A DNA stretch of 64,000 nucleotides from assembly GCF_008728835.1 (NCBI RefSeq), contig NZ_CP042582.1, forward strand, positions 4,576,217 to 4,640,216, in the 5' to 3' direction. The notes below the pieces were generated by a model, which made no database searches, was not told the origin of the DNA, and was given only the letters and a program-made list of their open reading frames with translations. Positions 26,999 through 35,137 of the stretch are shown here, piece after piece (within the stretch, counting starts at the first letter, position 1; every line of letters starts with the position of its first letter). The translations under genes and the position numbers were made by a program. Source of the DNA: Hypericibacter adhaerens (GTDB taxonomy: Bacteria > Pseudomonadota > Alphaproteobacteria > Dongiales > Dongiaceae).

Positions 26999-28492
26999 AT
27001 GACCAAGGTCCGCCGCTCCACCATCATCGATGCGCCGGTCGACCAGGTCTGGGGGTTCCTGCGCGACTTCAACGGGCATGAGCGCTGGCATCCGGCGGTG
27101 GCGGAAAGCCGGATCGAGGGCGGCCGCGCCGCCGACATGATCGGTGCGGTGCGCCGTTTCAAGCTCAAGGATGGGGCCCTGCTGCGCGAGCAGCTCCTGA
27201 CCCTCTCCGACCGCGACCGCCGCTTCACCTATTGCATCCTGGAATCGCCGATCCCGCTCATCGGCTATGTCTCGACCGTCGAGCTCAAGCCCGTGACCGA
27301 TGGGAACCGCACCTTTTGGGATTGGCGCTGCGAGTTCCGCAGCCCGCCCGGCGAGGAATCCGAGCTCACCGCGCTGGTGGGCGAGCAGATCTACGAGGCG
27401 GGTTTCGACGCGGTGAAGCGCGCCTTCAACCAGCCGGTGACGCCGCGCCTGCGCACCGATGGTGCCGCCGGGAGTGCCGTCTCACGCGCGGCCGTCGCCG
27501 GGAGCGGCGCCGCGATGACGGGCCACGCGATCATCCTCGATCGCCATGGCGGGCCGGAGACTCTCGCCTGGCAGGAGGTCTCCGTGCCGCCGCCGGCCGC
27601 GGGCGAGATCCGCCTGCGCCACACCGCGGTCGGCGTGAACTTCATCGATGTCTATTGCCGCACCGGCTATTTCCCCTTCGTGACGCCGCCGGGCGGGATC
27701 GGCATGGAGGGGGCTGGCATCGTGCTCGACATCGGTGCCGGCGTGACCGCCTTCGCCCCCGGCGACCGCGTCGCCTATGCCGGCCCGCCGGTGGGCGCCT
27801 ATGCCGAGATCCGCAACATCCCCACCGACCTCATCGTGCCGCTGCCGGCCGCGATCGGCGACGAAACAGCCGCCGCCGCGATGCTCAAGGGCATGACCGC
27901 CGAGTTCCTGCTGCACCGCTGCCAAAAGGTGAAGGAAGGCGACATCGTCCTGGTCCATGCGGCCTCGGGCGGCGTGGGCAGCCTGCTCTCGCAATGGGCG
28001 AGCCATATCGGCGCCACCGTGATCGGCACGGTCGGCAGCCGCGACAAGGCGCGCCTCGCGCTCGCCCATGGCTGCGCCCACCCGATCGTCACGTCGGAGG
28101 AGGATTTCGTCGCCCGCGTGATGGCGGTCACGGGCGGCCGCGGCGCCGACGTGATCTATGACGCGATCGGCGGCGACAATCTCAACCGCTCCTTCGAGGC
28201 GCTCGCCACGCGCGGCCATATCGTCTCCTTCGGCCAGGCCGCAGGGCCGCTCGAGCCGCTCGATATCGCGGGCTTCGCCTCCAAATCGGCCATGATCTCG
28301 CGCCCCAATTACGGCCACTATGCCGGCACGCCGGAGCAGGTGCGCGCCGCGAGCGCCCGGCTCTTCGCCGCGATCGAGCGCGGCATCCTGAAGGTGGAGA
28401 TCGGCCAGCGCTTTCCCTTACGCGACGCGGCCGAGGCGCACCGGCGGCTGGAAGCGCGCGAGACGACGGGGTCGACGGTGCTGCTGCCGTAG
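26999..28492 (+). CDS. Fusion: SRPBCC domain joined to NADPH:quinone oxidoreductase
   Basis: A 497-residue protein. Residues 1-150 are an SRPBCC domain, paralogous to the preceding gene (IDAPVDQVWGFLRDFN, TDGNRTFWDWRCEF). Residues 173-497 are a full-length (325 residue) zinc-free quinone oxidoreductase of the MDR family: GVNFIDVYCRTGYFP, LKGMTAEFLLHR, VLVHAASGGVGSLLSQWA (cofactor loop) and YDAIGGDNLNRSFEAL. The linker contains no stop. An internal ATG at 27515 with GGGAG upstream could also start a free oxidoreductase. No good ribosome site precedes 26999. Likely the last gene of the long run, acting on an enone or quinone-like intermediate. Confidence 0.88.
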   Translation: MTKVRRSTIIDAPVDQVWGFLRDFNGHERWHPAVAESRIEGGRAADMIGAVRRFKLKDGALLREQLLTLSDRDRRFTYCILESPIPLIGYVSTVELKPVTDGNRTFWDWRCEFRSPPGEESELTALVGEQIYEAGFDAVKRAFNQPVTPRLRTDGAAGSAVSRAAVAGSGAAMTGHAIILDRHGGPETLAWQEVSVPPPAAGEIRLRHTAVGVNFIDVYCRTGYFPFVTPPGGIGMEGAGIVLDIGAGVTAFAPGDRVAYAGPPVGAYAEIRNIPTDLIVPLPAAIGDETAAAAMLKGMTAEFLLHRCQKVKEGDIVLVHAASGGVGSLLSQWASHIGATVIGTVGSRDKARLALAHGCAHPIVTSEEDFVARVMAVTGGRGADVIYDAIGGDNLNRSFEALATRGHIVSFGQAAGPLEPLDIAGFASKSAMISRPNYGHYAGTPEQVRAASARLFAAIERGILKVEIGQRFPLRDAAEAHRRLEARETTGSTVLLP

Positions 28493-28496
28493 CGCA

Positions 28497-28554
28497 GGCA
28501 TACAACTGCGAAGGCGGCATACGTATTGACATTGTATATACGAAAACGCATACT
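28497..28554 (+). promoter_or_regulatory. Promoter and operator-like repeats of the tacA-tacT pair
   Basis: TTGACA at 28526-28531 and CATACT at 28549-28554 are 17 bases apart, ending seven bases before the tacA ATG, so the message may be leaderless or nearly so. Palindromes ATACGTAT (28519-28526) and GTATATAC (28534-28541), and three GCATAC copies near 28498, 28517 and 28548, overlap the promoter. They are fitting binding sites for the ribbon-helix-helix antitoxin. Confidence 0.6.
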
Positions 28555-28560
28555 CTATCC

Positions 28561-28902
28561 ATGTCGAGAGGCCGTTCTTCATCTCCGAAAAACCTGGAAA
28601 CTGCGACTGTTGCGGTCGCGGAACGTGTCCCTGTGGCCGATACGAAGGGTAGCATCAACCTACGTATCGAGGCCAATACGCGCCAACTCATTGACGATGC
28701 GGCGGCAATACTCGGCAAGACGCGCACCGAGTTTATGATTGAGAGCGCCCGGCGGCAGGCAATTGACGTGTTGCTCGACCAACGGCTCTTCACACTGGAG
28801 CCCGAGCGCTACGATGCCTTCATGCATGCGCTCGATAATCCTCCAGCGCCGGGACCGAAGCTGCGTTCGCTACTGCGCCGGGCTCCGGCATGGAAGAAGT
28901 AA
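28561..28902 (+). CDS. tacA: TacA-like DUF1778 antitoxin
   Basis: A 113-residue protein. After a 30-residue variable tail comes a ribbon-helix-helix DNA-binding domain (INLRIEANTRQLIDDAAAIL) with the DUF1778 continuation GKTRTEFMIESARRQA, then a toxin-neutralising C-terminal helix region (LEPERYDAFMHALDNPP). The family neutralises a GNAT acetyltransferase toxin and represses its own operon. The gene overlaps tacT by 13 bases. The base composition is visibly less GC-rich than flanking genes, suggesting acquisition. Confidence 0.88.
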   Translation: MSRGRSSSPKNLETATVAVAERVPVADTKGSINLRIEANTRQLIDDAAAILGKTRTEFMIESARRQAIDVLLDQRLFTLEPERYDAFMHALDNPPAPGPKLRSLLRRAPAWKK

Positions 28903-29420
28903 CGAACAAGCCAGGGAAGTCAGAGCCTCGACTTTCCGCTCCTCTCCCCCTCACCGCTGCACACGACCTCTCAGCCTTCGATTGCGGCGAGCCCGCACTG
29001 AACGACTGGCTGCAGAATCGCGCCCTGAAGAATGAAAGTCGATTCTCGCGAACTTATGTCGTCTGCGAAGAGAACCGAGTGGTCGCCTACTTCTGCATCT
29101 CCGCTGGCGCTATTGAACGCTCGGCAGCGCCAGGCAAAATCCGACGCAACGCCCCCGATACGATACCGGTATCCGTTATCGGGCGGCTCGCCGTCAGTCG
29201 CGGTCACGCGGGAAAAGGACTTGGCGCCGACATTCTTTCAGATGCTCTACACCGCATCGCCATCGCCTCCCAAAGCATCGGAATCGGCGCAGTACTCGTC
29301 CATGCCAAGGATGATGCAGCGAAGCGGTTCTATCTGAAGTGCGCGGAATTCATCGAATATCCGGCCGATAGCCGGACCCTGTTTCTCCCTATTGAAACCG
29401 TGGTCGCAGCGTTCAGTTAA
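28890..29420 (+). CDS. tacT: TacT-like GNAT acetyltransferase toxin
   Basis: A 176-residue GNAT protein. Marks are FDCGEPALNDWLQNRAL, the YFCISAGAIERS strand, the acetyl-CoA loop IGRLAVSRGHAGKGLG and the C-terminal DDAAKRFYLKCAEF with the general-acid Tyr. Known TacT toxins acetylate the amino group of charged aminoacyl-tRNA and stop translation. The overlap with the antitoxin gene ensures coupled synthesis. All expected active-site elements are present, so the toxin is probably functional. Confidence 0.88.
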   Translation: MEEVTNKPGKSEPRLSAPLPLTAAHDLSAFDCGEPALNDWLQNRALKNESRFSRTYVVCEENRVVAYFCISAGAIERSAAPGKIRRNAPDTIPVSVIGRLAVSRGHAGKGLGADILSDALHRIAIASQSIGIGAVLVHAKDDAAKRFYLKCAEFIEYPADSRTLFLPIETVVAAFS

Positions 29421-29435
29421 ACCCAGGAGAATAAA

Positions 29436-30410
29436 ATGGGTGAAGCTAAACGAAAAAGGAAACATCAAGCGCAATCGACGTCGCCACACTCACACAGTTT
29501 CTTCGGCTTCTTCGGCACAATAGATCTGCATATGCTGCCGCCGGTGACGGCCATCAACGGCGCGCGCATCCGTGCCTTAACGAACGATAGCACAATACCA
29601 GATGCGCCAGAGATAATGTTGGAGGCGTTCCGAGCGGTGGCTGGAAAGCGGACGTTCAATGTTGGCTTTTGCCTCGGAGACGAAACGAGAGTCAGTGCGA
29701 TTGGAATCGCAGTCATCGAACGCCTGATGATGGAAGCGCGAGGCGCGCCACTCCACGTCGTGCCAGTTGCTCACGAAGATATCGCATGGGATATCGTACT
29801 ACGGCATCTCCGAAGCTTCGTGGGGCAGGCCTTATTATTTACTTTCCCAGATCATGACGTCTACGACGCTGGAACGGCGGAGAAGTACTATTCCAGTGCA
29901 ATTCGGCTCTTTGATGATGAGGGCAAGCAACTCAAACGGTTGACGGCCGCAGGACGCCAAGAGATACGAAAGCAAAAGGCTGCAATCCTCAATCGTCCAC
30001 CACCGTCTGCTTTCTATGCAGTGTCAGGTGTGGCGCAGGAAGATTCGCCTTGGATATTCCGCCTCGCGACTCCTGCTGGAAAAATGATTCGCACAGCCGT
30101 GTGGAATGGCCGCTGCGATTATGTTCACGATCTTCCCGAAGATATCGTGAAATGGGTAGGTGGCGACAAAATCGCCGTTGTCCAGGTAGATAGCCCAGTT
30201 GGAGTCAATCGTCGCTCGTCCCTCGATTTGACGCATAAACTCGCCAAGGACTTCGATGGCGTTATTCACTGGGCACGCGATACGAAGACCTTTCAATCTA
30301 TCCTCAGGTCATTCATTCGGCTTGATCTGGAATCGATCAGTCCCCCGGAGCTACCGCAGGACTGGGACCCGGAGATTATCATTCTCGCGGCTAACGAGAG
30401 TCGCGAATGA
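29436..30410 (+). CDS. Protein of unknown function (324 residues) in low-GC patch
   Basis: I do not recognise the family. The N-terminus MGEAKRKRKHQ is strongly basic; this MGEAKRRK-like opening recurs in assorted hypothetical proteins. The rest looks soluble and mixed alpha/beta, with AGKRTFNVGFCLGDETRVSA, FTFPDHDVYDAGTAEKYY, a charged middle (GKQLKRLTAAGRQEIRKQK) and RSSLDLTHKLAKDFDGVIHW. No membrane segment, signal peptide or nucleotide-binding motif is obvious. CCAGGAG nine bases upstream of the ATG and a 15-base gap from tacT suggest cotranscription. Codon use and GC content resemble tacA-tacT rather than the neighbours. The 272 bases that follow (to 30682) hold no gene I can support. 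Confidence 0.7.
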   Translation: MGEAKRKRKHQAQSTSPHSHSFFGFFGTIDLHMLPPVTAINGARIRALTNDSTIPDAPEIMLEAFRAVAGKRTFNVGFCLGDETRVSAIGIAVIERLMMEARGAPLHVVPVAHEDIAWDIVLRHLRSFVGQALLFTFPDHDVYDAGTAEKYYSSAIRLFDDEGKQLKRLTAAGRQEIRKQKAAILNRPPPSAFYAVSGVAQEDSPWIFRLATPAGKMIRTAVWNGRCDYVHDLPEDIVKWVGGDKIAVVQVDSPVGVNRRSSLDLTHKLAKDFDGVIHWARDTKTFQSILRSFIRLDLESISPPELPQDWDPEIIILAANESRE

Positions 30411-30682
30411 GAGGGTTCAATATGCTGCCCGTGTCCTACCTAACGTTCCGAGCGATGGTTTGATATCCTCAACCTTGCTGCATAGGGCCGGCCGAGTTGC
30501 TTGTGCAGCCTCGGTTCTCTCGCATTACCGTATCTGCCTCCCGCAGTTTTGGTCAGGTTTGCCAGCAATGGCAGAAGGCAAGTGAACGGGTGACAAAACG
30601 GAAACCCGGCACCCCGGCTTTGCCCGCGGCGGCCGGACATGCGACGATGTCGCCATTCCCCAGGAAACCTCACGAGGCAGCC

Positions 30683-31372
30683 ATGGCGAACTATCGACTG
30701 GTCAGTTTCAAGACCTGCCCCTGGGTGCAGCGCGCCGCGATCGTGCTGCGCGAGAAGAAGATCCCGTTCGAGTTCCAGCATATCGAGCCCGACAACCGGC
30801 CCGACTGGTTCCGCGCGATCTCGCCGCACAACAAGGTGCCGGTCCTGCGCATCGACGACCGCATCTCGCTGTTCGAATCCGCGTCCATCGCCGAGTATCT
30901 CGACGAGACCCACGCACCGCGCCTGCATCCCGAAGACCCGGTCGAGCGCGCCATCAACCGGGCCTGGATCGAATATATGCCGACCTTCGTCGACCTGACC
31001 TCGGGCCACGCCTATGTCGACAGCGAGGCCGAGTTCGAGAAGGCGGTGGCCGCCGTGCCGGGCGCCTTCGCCAAGCTCGAGACGGCGATCGAGGCGCGGA
31101 AGGGCGGGCCTTTCTTCAACGGCGCCCGCTACTCGCTGGTCGACGCGGCCTATGCGCCCTTCCTGCAGCGCCACCTCTTCCTCGAGCGCATCAGGAAGAT
31201 CGGCCAGATCGACAGGTTCCCGCGGGTCAAGGCATGGGCGGTCGCGCTCTCGGAACGCCCCTCCACCCACAGCTTCCCGCCCGCCGAGTTCGAGGCGATG
31301 TATCGCGCCTCGGTGAAGAAGCGGAACAAGTGGATCTCGCAGTTCGTGACGGAGAAGGCGGCGGCGGAGTAG
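30683..31372 (+). CDS. Glutathione S-transferase family protein
   Basis: A 229-residue GST. The thioredoxin-like N-terminal domain has LVSFKTCPWVQRAAIVL (Cys in a CPWVQR active-site position, as in omega-class or glutaredoxin-like GSTs), the cis-Pro motif HNKVPVLRI and the glutathione-binding ESASIAEYLDE. The helical C-terminal domain follows (FNGARYSLVDAAYAPFLQR). The ATG at 30683 matches the domain start; the frame extends upstream but without homology. It is convergent with the SDR gene at 31532. Detoxification or isomerase activity is possible. Confidence 0.9.
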   Translation: MANYRLVSFKTCPWVQRAAIVLREKKIPFEFQHIEPDNRPDWFRAISPHNKVPVLRIDDRISLFESASIAEYLDETHAPRLHPEDPVERAINRAWIEYMPTFVDLTSGHAYVDSEAEFEKAVAAVPGAFAKLETAIEARKGGPFFNGARYSLVDAAYAPFLQRHLFLERIRKIGQIDRFPRVKAWAVALSERPSTHSFPPAEFEAMYRASVKKRNKWISQFVTEKAAAE

Positions 31373-31402
31373 CGCGCCTTATGCTTCGATAGCTCGAAGC
31401 GT

Positions 31403-31499
31403 CACCCCTCCCCCTACCCCCTCCCGCAAGGGGAGGGGGCGAGAGAATGCAAATGCCAAGCCCCCTCCCCTTGCGGGAGGGGGTTCGGGGAAGGGGTAG
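31403..31499. repeat. Large inverted repeat between convergent GST and SDR genes
   Basis: Arms at 31403-31440 and 31461-31499 contain CCCCCTCCCGCAAGGGGAGG and its complement, extended by CACCCCTCCCC blocks. It lies 31-32 bases from both stop codons and would form a very stable stem in either transcript, so a bidirectional terminator role is plausible. Confidence 0.75.
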
Positions 31500-31531
31500 C
31501 CGCAGACTCGGTTCTGCCGCGATAAGGCCCG

Positions 31532-32302
31532 TCAAATCGCCGTCCAGCCGCCATCCACCGGCAGCACCACGCCGGTGACGAAGGAGGCCGCGTCGGAAGC
31601 GAGGAAGATGGCCGGGCCGACGATCTCCTCGACGCGGCCGCGGCGTTGCATCGGGGTCATGCGGCGCACCTGGTCCATGATCTCCGGGTCCTGGTCGTAG
31701 CCCTCGGTCCCGGTCATGGCATGCTCCATATAGCCGGGGTTGAAGGCGTTGACGCGGATGCCGCGCGGCGCCCATTCGGCGGCGAGCGTGCGCACGAGCT
31801 GGTCGACGGCGCCCTTCGACGCGCAATAGGCGGCGATGCCGGGGAAGGCGACGAGGCTGCCGTTGGACGAGGTCATGACGATGGCCCCACCGCCCTGCTT
31901 CGCCATCGGCTCATAGGCCGCCTGGCAGCAATAGAGATAGCCGCCGACATTGATCGCCAGGATCTTCTCGAGCGTGGCCTGGTCGATGCGTTCGGCCGGG
32001 CCCGGGCTGTCGATGCTGGCGTTGCAGACCATGATGTCGAGCCGGCCGAATTCCGCGAGCGTGTCGGCGACGAGGCGGAAGCAGTCCTCGCGGTCGCTCG
32101 TGTCGACGCGCAGGCCCTTGGCCTTGCCGCCGGCGGCGCGGATCTCGTCGGCCGCGGCCTGCGCCTCGGAGGCCGTGCGCGAGCAGGTGACGACGGCGGC
32201 GCCCGCCTCCGCCATGCCCTTGGCGATGGCCCGCCCGAGCCCGCGGCCGGAGCCCGTCACGATCGCGGTCTTGCCGGCAAGGCTGAAGCGGGAGAGGGAC
32301 AT
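31532..32302 (-). CDS. Short-chain dehydrogenase/reductase
   Basis: A 256-residue SDR with TGSGRGLGRAIA cofactor loop, CNAS in place of NNAG, active-site Ser in MTSSNGSLVAF, YCASK catalytic pair, and the usual ending FVTGVVLPVDGGWTAI. GAGGT upstream supports the ATG at 32302. It is the last gene of the minus-strand Rieske/GMC/aldolase set, after a repeat-filled 165-base gap. It likely oxidises an alcohol or reduces a ketone made by those enzymes. The substrate cannot be told. Confidence 0.88.
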   Translation of the reverse strand: MSLSRFSLAGKTAIVTGSGRGLGRAIAKGMAEAGAAVVTCSRTASEAQAAADEIRAAGGKAKGLRVDTSDREDCFRLVADTLAEFGRLDIMVCNASIDSPGPAERIDQATLEKILAINVGGYLYCCQAAYEPMAKQGGGAIVMTSSNGSLVAFPGIAAYCASKGAVDQLVRTLAAEWAPRGIRVNAFNPGYMEHAMTGTEGYDQDPEIMDQVRRMTPMQRRGRVEEIVGPAIFLASDAASFVTGVVLPVDGGWTAI

Positions 32303-32314
32303 GGGGACCTCACT

Positions 32315-32408
32315 GTCGTGCCGGCGGAGGCCGGCATCCATGAACACAGGCCATGCCAAGCCTTGCGCGATGGGTGTTCATGGCCCCCGGCCTTCGCCGG
32401 GGTGACGG
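32315..32408. repeat. Paired palindrome CCGGCGGAGGCCGGCATCCATGAACAC type
   Basis: Left arm 32315-32348 and right arm 32371-32408 share GTCATGCCGGC/GCCGGC, CATGAACAC and complementary ends (GTGTTCATGG, GGTGACGG). A second copy of this element lies at 54791-54886. It is an intergenic repeat family of this genome. Confidence 0.7.
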
Positions 32409-32418
32409 TTGGAAGAAC

Positions 32419-32458
32419 CCCTCACCCTGCCCCCTCCCCCGCGAAGCGGGGGAGAGGA
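32419..32458. repeat. CCCCTCACCCTGCC hairpin element
   Basis: CCCTCCCCCGCGAAGCGGGGGAGAGG forms a 10-bp stem preceded by CCCTCACCCTG. It sits 10 bases after the stop of the aldolase-like gene (minus strand), next to the repeat at 32315-32408, and resembles the left arm of the element at 26190. Confidence 0.6.
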
Positions 32459-32467
32459 AAGAGGAGA

Positions 32468-33241
32468 TCAGCTCCGATAGTCCGGCTCTTCCTTGTCGAG
32501 GATCGCCTTGATCTGGTCGAGATGCTGGCTGGCGCCGGTAGGATAGTCGACCCACTGCGAGGCCGTGAGCTTCGCGATGTTGTCGGAGACCACGCGGAGC
32601 TTCTTGCCGGTGGCGTAGGCCGTCATCAGGGTCTCGGCGGCGCGCTCGAAATAGTACATCTCGTCGAAGGCGAGCGCGATCGAGGAGCTCGCGATCAGCA
32701 CGCCATGGTTCGCCATCATCAGCACCGACTTGTCGCCCAGCGCCGCGGCGAGCCGGTCGCCCTCGTCGTTCGAGAGCGCCATGCCGGCATAGTGGTCGTC
32801 ATAGGCCATGCGCCCGTAGAAGCGCATGGTGTTCTGGTCGACCGGATACATCTTGTTGTCCTCGAGGGCGGCGAGCGCCGTCGTGTATTTCGGGTGGAGA
32901 TGCAGCACGCAGCGCGCATGCGGCACCTTCGCGTGGATGCGGCCATGGATGCACCAGGCGGTGGGATCCGGCGCGTCCGGGCGGTCCATCGTGGTGGGGT
33001 CGTTGCTGTCGAGCAGCAGCAGCTCGGAGGCGCGGACCTGCGAGAAATGCCGGCCGCAGGGATTCATCAGGAACTTGCTGCCGTCGGCCGAGACCGCCGC
33101 GCTGAAATGGTTGGCGACGCCCTCATGCATGTTGAGCCGCGCGAACCAGCGGAACACCGCCGCCAGATCGACGCGCGCCTGGCGCACTTCCTGATCGTCC
33201 AGCCCGTAATCCCGAACCCGCAATGACGTCACGACGGCCAT
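32468..33241 (-). CDS. Class II aldolase/adducin family protein
   Basis: A 257-residue protein with the zinc-dependent class II aldolase fold: GVANHFSAAVSADG, FLMNPCGRHFSQV, the H-x-H of VLHLHPKYTTAL and the third histidine in MMANHGVLIAS. Members include L-fuculose-phosphate aldolase, epimerases and decarboxylases acting on small oxygenated acids or sugars; several non-phosphate members are found beside oxidoreductases. It is 52 bases after the GMC oxidoreductase. Here it could split or decarboxylate an oxidised product. The specificity is unknown. Confidence 0.87.
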   Translation of the reverse strand: MAVVTSLRVRDYGLDDQEVRQARVDLAAVFRWFARLNMHEGVANHFSAAVSADGSKFLMNPCGRHFSQVRASELLLLDSNDPTTMDRPDAPDPTAWCIHGRIHAKVPHARCVLHLHPKYTTALAALEDNKMYPVDQNTMRFYGRMAYDDHYAGMALSNDEGDRLAAALGDKSVLMMANHGVLIASSSIALAFDEMYYFERAAETLMTAYATGKKLRVVSDNIAKLTASQWVDYPTGASQHLDQIKAILDKEEPDYRS

Positions 33242-33293
33242 TTTTCTTCCTCCTGATGCGAGGATGGGCCCCTGCCCGCCCCGCCCTTTTACG

Positions 33294-34970
33294 TTAACGC
33301 TGTGCCCGCTCCCATTCCGGGTGAAGCCAGACCGGCGCCGTCGAGCGCGCCAGGGCCGGCCATCCCCGGATCATATCACTGGCCTTCTCGGCGATCATGA
33401 TCGTCGGCGCATTGGTATTGCCGCTGACGATCGCCGGCATCACCGAGGCGTCCACGACCCGGAGCCCTTCCAGCCCCTGCAGCCTGAGCTCGTCATCCAC
33501 CACCGCCAGGCGGTCGCTGGCCGAGCCCATCTTGCAGGTTCCGACCGGATGATAGCAGGTCTCGACCCCCTGGCGCACCCAGGCATCGATCGCCTCGTCC
33601 GAGCGGGCGTTTGGCCCTGGCGAAAGTTCCTCGCCGCGATAGGGGTCCATGGCCTTCTGCGCCAGCACCTCGCGCACCAGCCGGACGCCCTGGCGCATGT
33701 CCGCCCGGTCGCGGGGGTCCTGCATGTAGTTGAACCGGATCGCGGGCGCCTCTCGGGGGTCGGCCGAGCGGGCCTTGACCCAGCCCCGGCTGTGGGCGCG
33801 CATCAGGTCGAGATGGACCTGGAAGGCATGGTCCGGCACCGGTTCGACCGTGCCGGGCTTGACCGCGAGCGGCATGAAGGTGAGCTGCAGGTCCGGATGC
33901 TCGATGCCCGGCCGGCTGCGGATGAAGGCGCCGGCCTCGAAATGGTTGGAGGCCGCGGGGCCGCTGTTGAAGAGCAGCCATTCGAGCCCGGCCTTGAGCT
34001 TCGCGGCACGTCGGGTCGAGCGGTAGAGCGTGACCGGCTGCTTACAACGATGCTGGATCACCACGTCGGGATGATCGTTGAGGTTGGCGCCCACGCCCGG
34101 CAGCGCGTGGCGCACCCCGATCCCGATCGAGGACAGATGGTCGGGATCGCCGACGCCCGAGAGCTGCAGGAGCTGCGGCGTGTTGATGGCGCCGCCGCAG
34201 AGGATGACCTCCCGCTGGGCCCGGGCCGTCTCGGCGGCGTTGCCTTGCGCATAGCGCAGGCCCACCGCGCGGCGGCCTTGTAGCAGGACATTCAGCGCCA
34301 GCGCGCCGGACACGACCGTCAGGTTGGGCCGCGCCTCGGCCTGCGCGAGATAGCCCCGGGCCGCGCTCCAGCGCCGCCCCGCATGGGTGGTGCGGTCCAT
34401 CGGCCCGAAGCCTTCCTGCTGCCGGCCGTTGGCATCGGGCGTAAAGGGATAGCCCGCCTGGATTCCGGCCTCGATGAAGGCGCGCTGCAGCGGCGGCAAT
34501 TCCCGGCCGGGCGTCGAGACGCGCAAGGGGCCCTCGCCGCCATGATAATCGTCGCCGCCGCGTTCATGGCGCTCGGCGCGCTTGAAGTAGGGCAGGAGCT
34601 CCGCATAGGACCAGCCGCGGCAGCCGGCCTGGGCCCAGCGGTCGTAATCCAGCGCATGGCCGCGCACATACATCATGCCGTTGATCGAGGAGGAGCCGCC
34701 CAGCACGCGGCCGCGCGGATGCGACAGGCGCCGGTTGTCGAGATAGGGCTCCGGCTCGGAGACATAGGCCCAGTTGAACCTGTCGTCCGAGAGCAGCCGG
34801 CCCATGCCCGAGGGCATATGGATCGGCCAGCCCCGATCGCGCGGCCCCGCCTCCAGCAGCAGCACGCGAACCTCGGGATCCTCCGTCAGCCGCGCCGCCA
34901 GCACGCAGCCGGCCGAGCCGGCGCCGACGATGATGTAGTCGTAGGTGGGGGTAGTGCCGTTGGTGGGCAT
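33294..34970 (-). CDS. GMC-family FAD oxidoreductase (choline dehydrogenase-like)
   Basis: A 558-residue GMC enzyme. FAD binding: YDYIIVGAGSAGCVLAARL at the N-terminus; GMC signature one: HPRGRVLGGSSSINGMMYVRG; signature two: ILCGGAINTPQLLQLSG; catalytic His in CYHPVGTCKMG and Asn in ASVMPAIVSGNTNAPTIMIAE. It matches choline dehydrogenase/alcohol dehydrogenase relatives in length and layout. Placed between a Rieske oxygenase with a quaternary-amine-type active site and an aldolase-like protein, it most likely oxidises an alcohol such as choline or a hydroxylated amine. BetA itself cannot be claimed. Confidence 0.9.
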   Translation of the reverse strand: MPTNGTTPTYDYIIVGAGSAGCVLAARLTEDPEVRVLLLEAGPRDRGWPIHMPSGMGRLLSDDRFNWAYVSEPEPYLDNRRLSHPRGRVLGGSSSINGMMYVRGHALDYDRWAQAGCRGWSYAELLPYFKRAERHERGGDDYHGGEGPLRVSTPGRELPPLQRAFIEAGIQAGYPFTPDANGRQQEGFGPMDRTTHAGRRWSAARGYLAQAEARPNLTVVSGALALNVLLQGRRAVGLRYAQGNAAETARAQREVILCGGAINTPQLLQLSGVGDPDHLSSIGIGVRHALPGVGANLNDHPDVVIQHRCKQPVTLYRSTRRAAKLKAGLEWLLFNSGPAASNHFEAGAFIRSRPGIEHPDLQLTFMPLAVKPGTVEPVPDHAFQVHLDLMRAHSRGWVKARSADPREAPAIRFNYMQDPRDRADMRQGVRLVREVLAQKAMDPYRGEELSPGPNARSDEAIDAWVRQGVETCYHPVGTCKMGSASDRLAVVDDELRLQGLEGLRVVDASVMPAIVSGNTNAPTIMIAEKASDMIRGWPALARSTAPVWLHPEWERAQR

Positions 34971-34994
34971 GGTTATGCAACACGCGCTACAGTG

Positions 34995-35127
34995 AATCCC
35001 CTCCCCCGTCTTCAGGGGGAGGGTTGGGGAGGGGGCTGCTCGGTATCAGCCCTTTTTGCTTCCCGACGAAATCGCAGACCGAGTCTTCCCCCTCCCTGCC
35101 CTCCCCCAAAGACGGGGGAGGGGATTA
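34995..35127. repeat. Long inverted repeat between Rieske and GMC genes
   Basis: Arms at 34995-35036 (AATCCCCTCCCCCGTCTTCA, then GGGGGAGGGTTGGGGAGGGGG) and 35089-35127 (CCCTCCCTGCCCTCCCCC, then AAAGACGGGGGAGGGGATT) are complementary with few mismatches. It fills the gap within the operon and would reduce or modulate transcription from the Rieske gene into the GMC gene. Confidence 0.75.
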
Positions 35128-35137
35128 GACCCTGCTC

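Noticed and set aside
30411-30682. Possible extension of the GST gene to 30497
   Set aside because: The added 62 residues show no GST similarity and the natural thioredoxin-fold start is MANYRLVSF at 30683.
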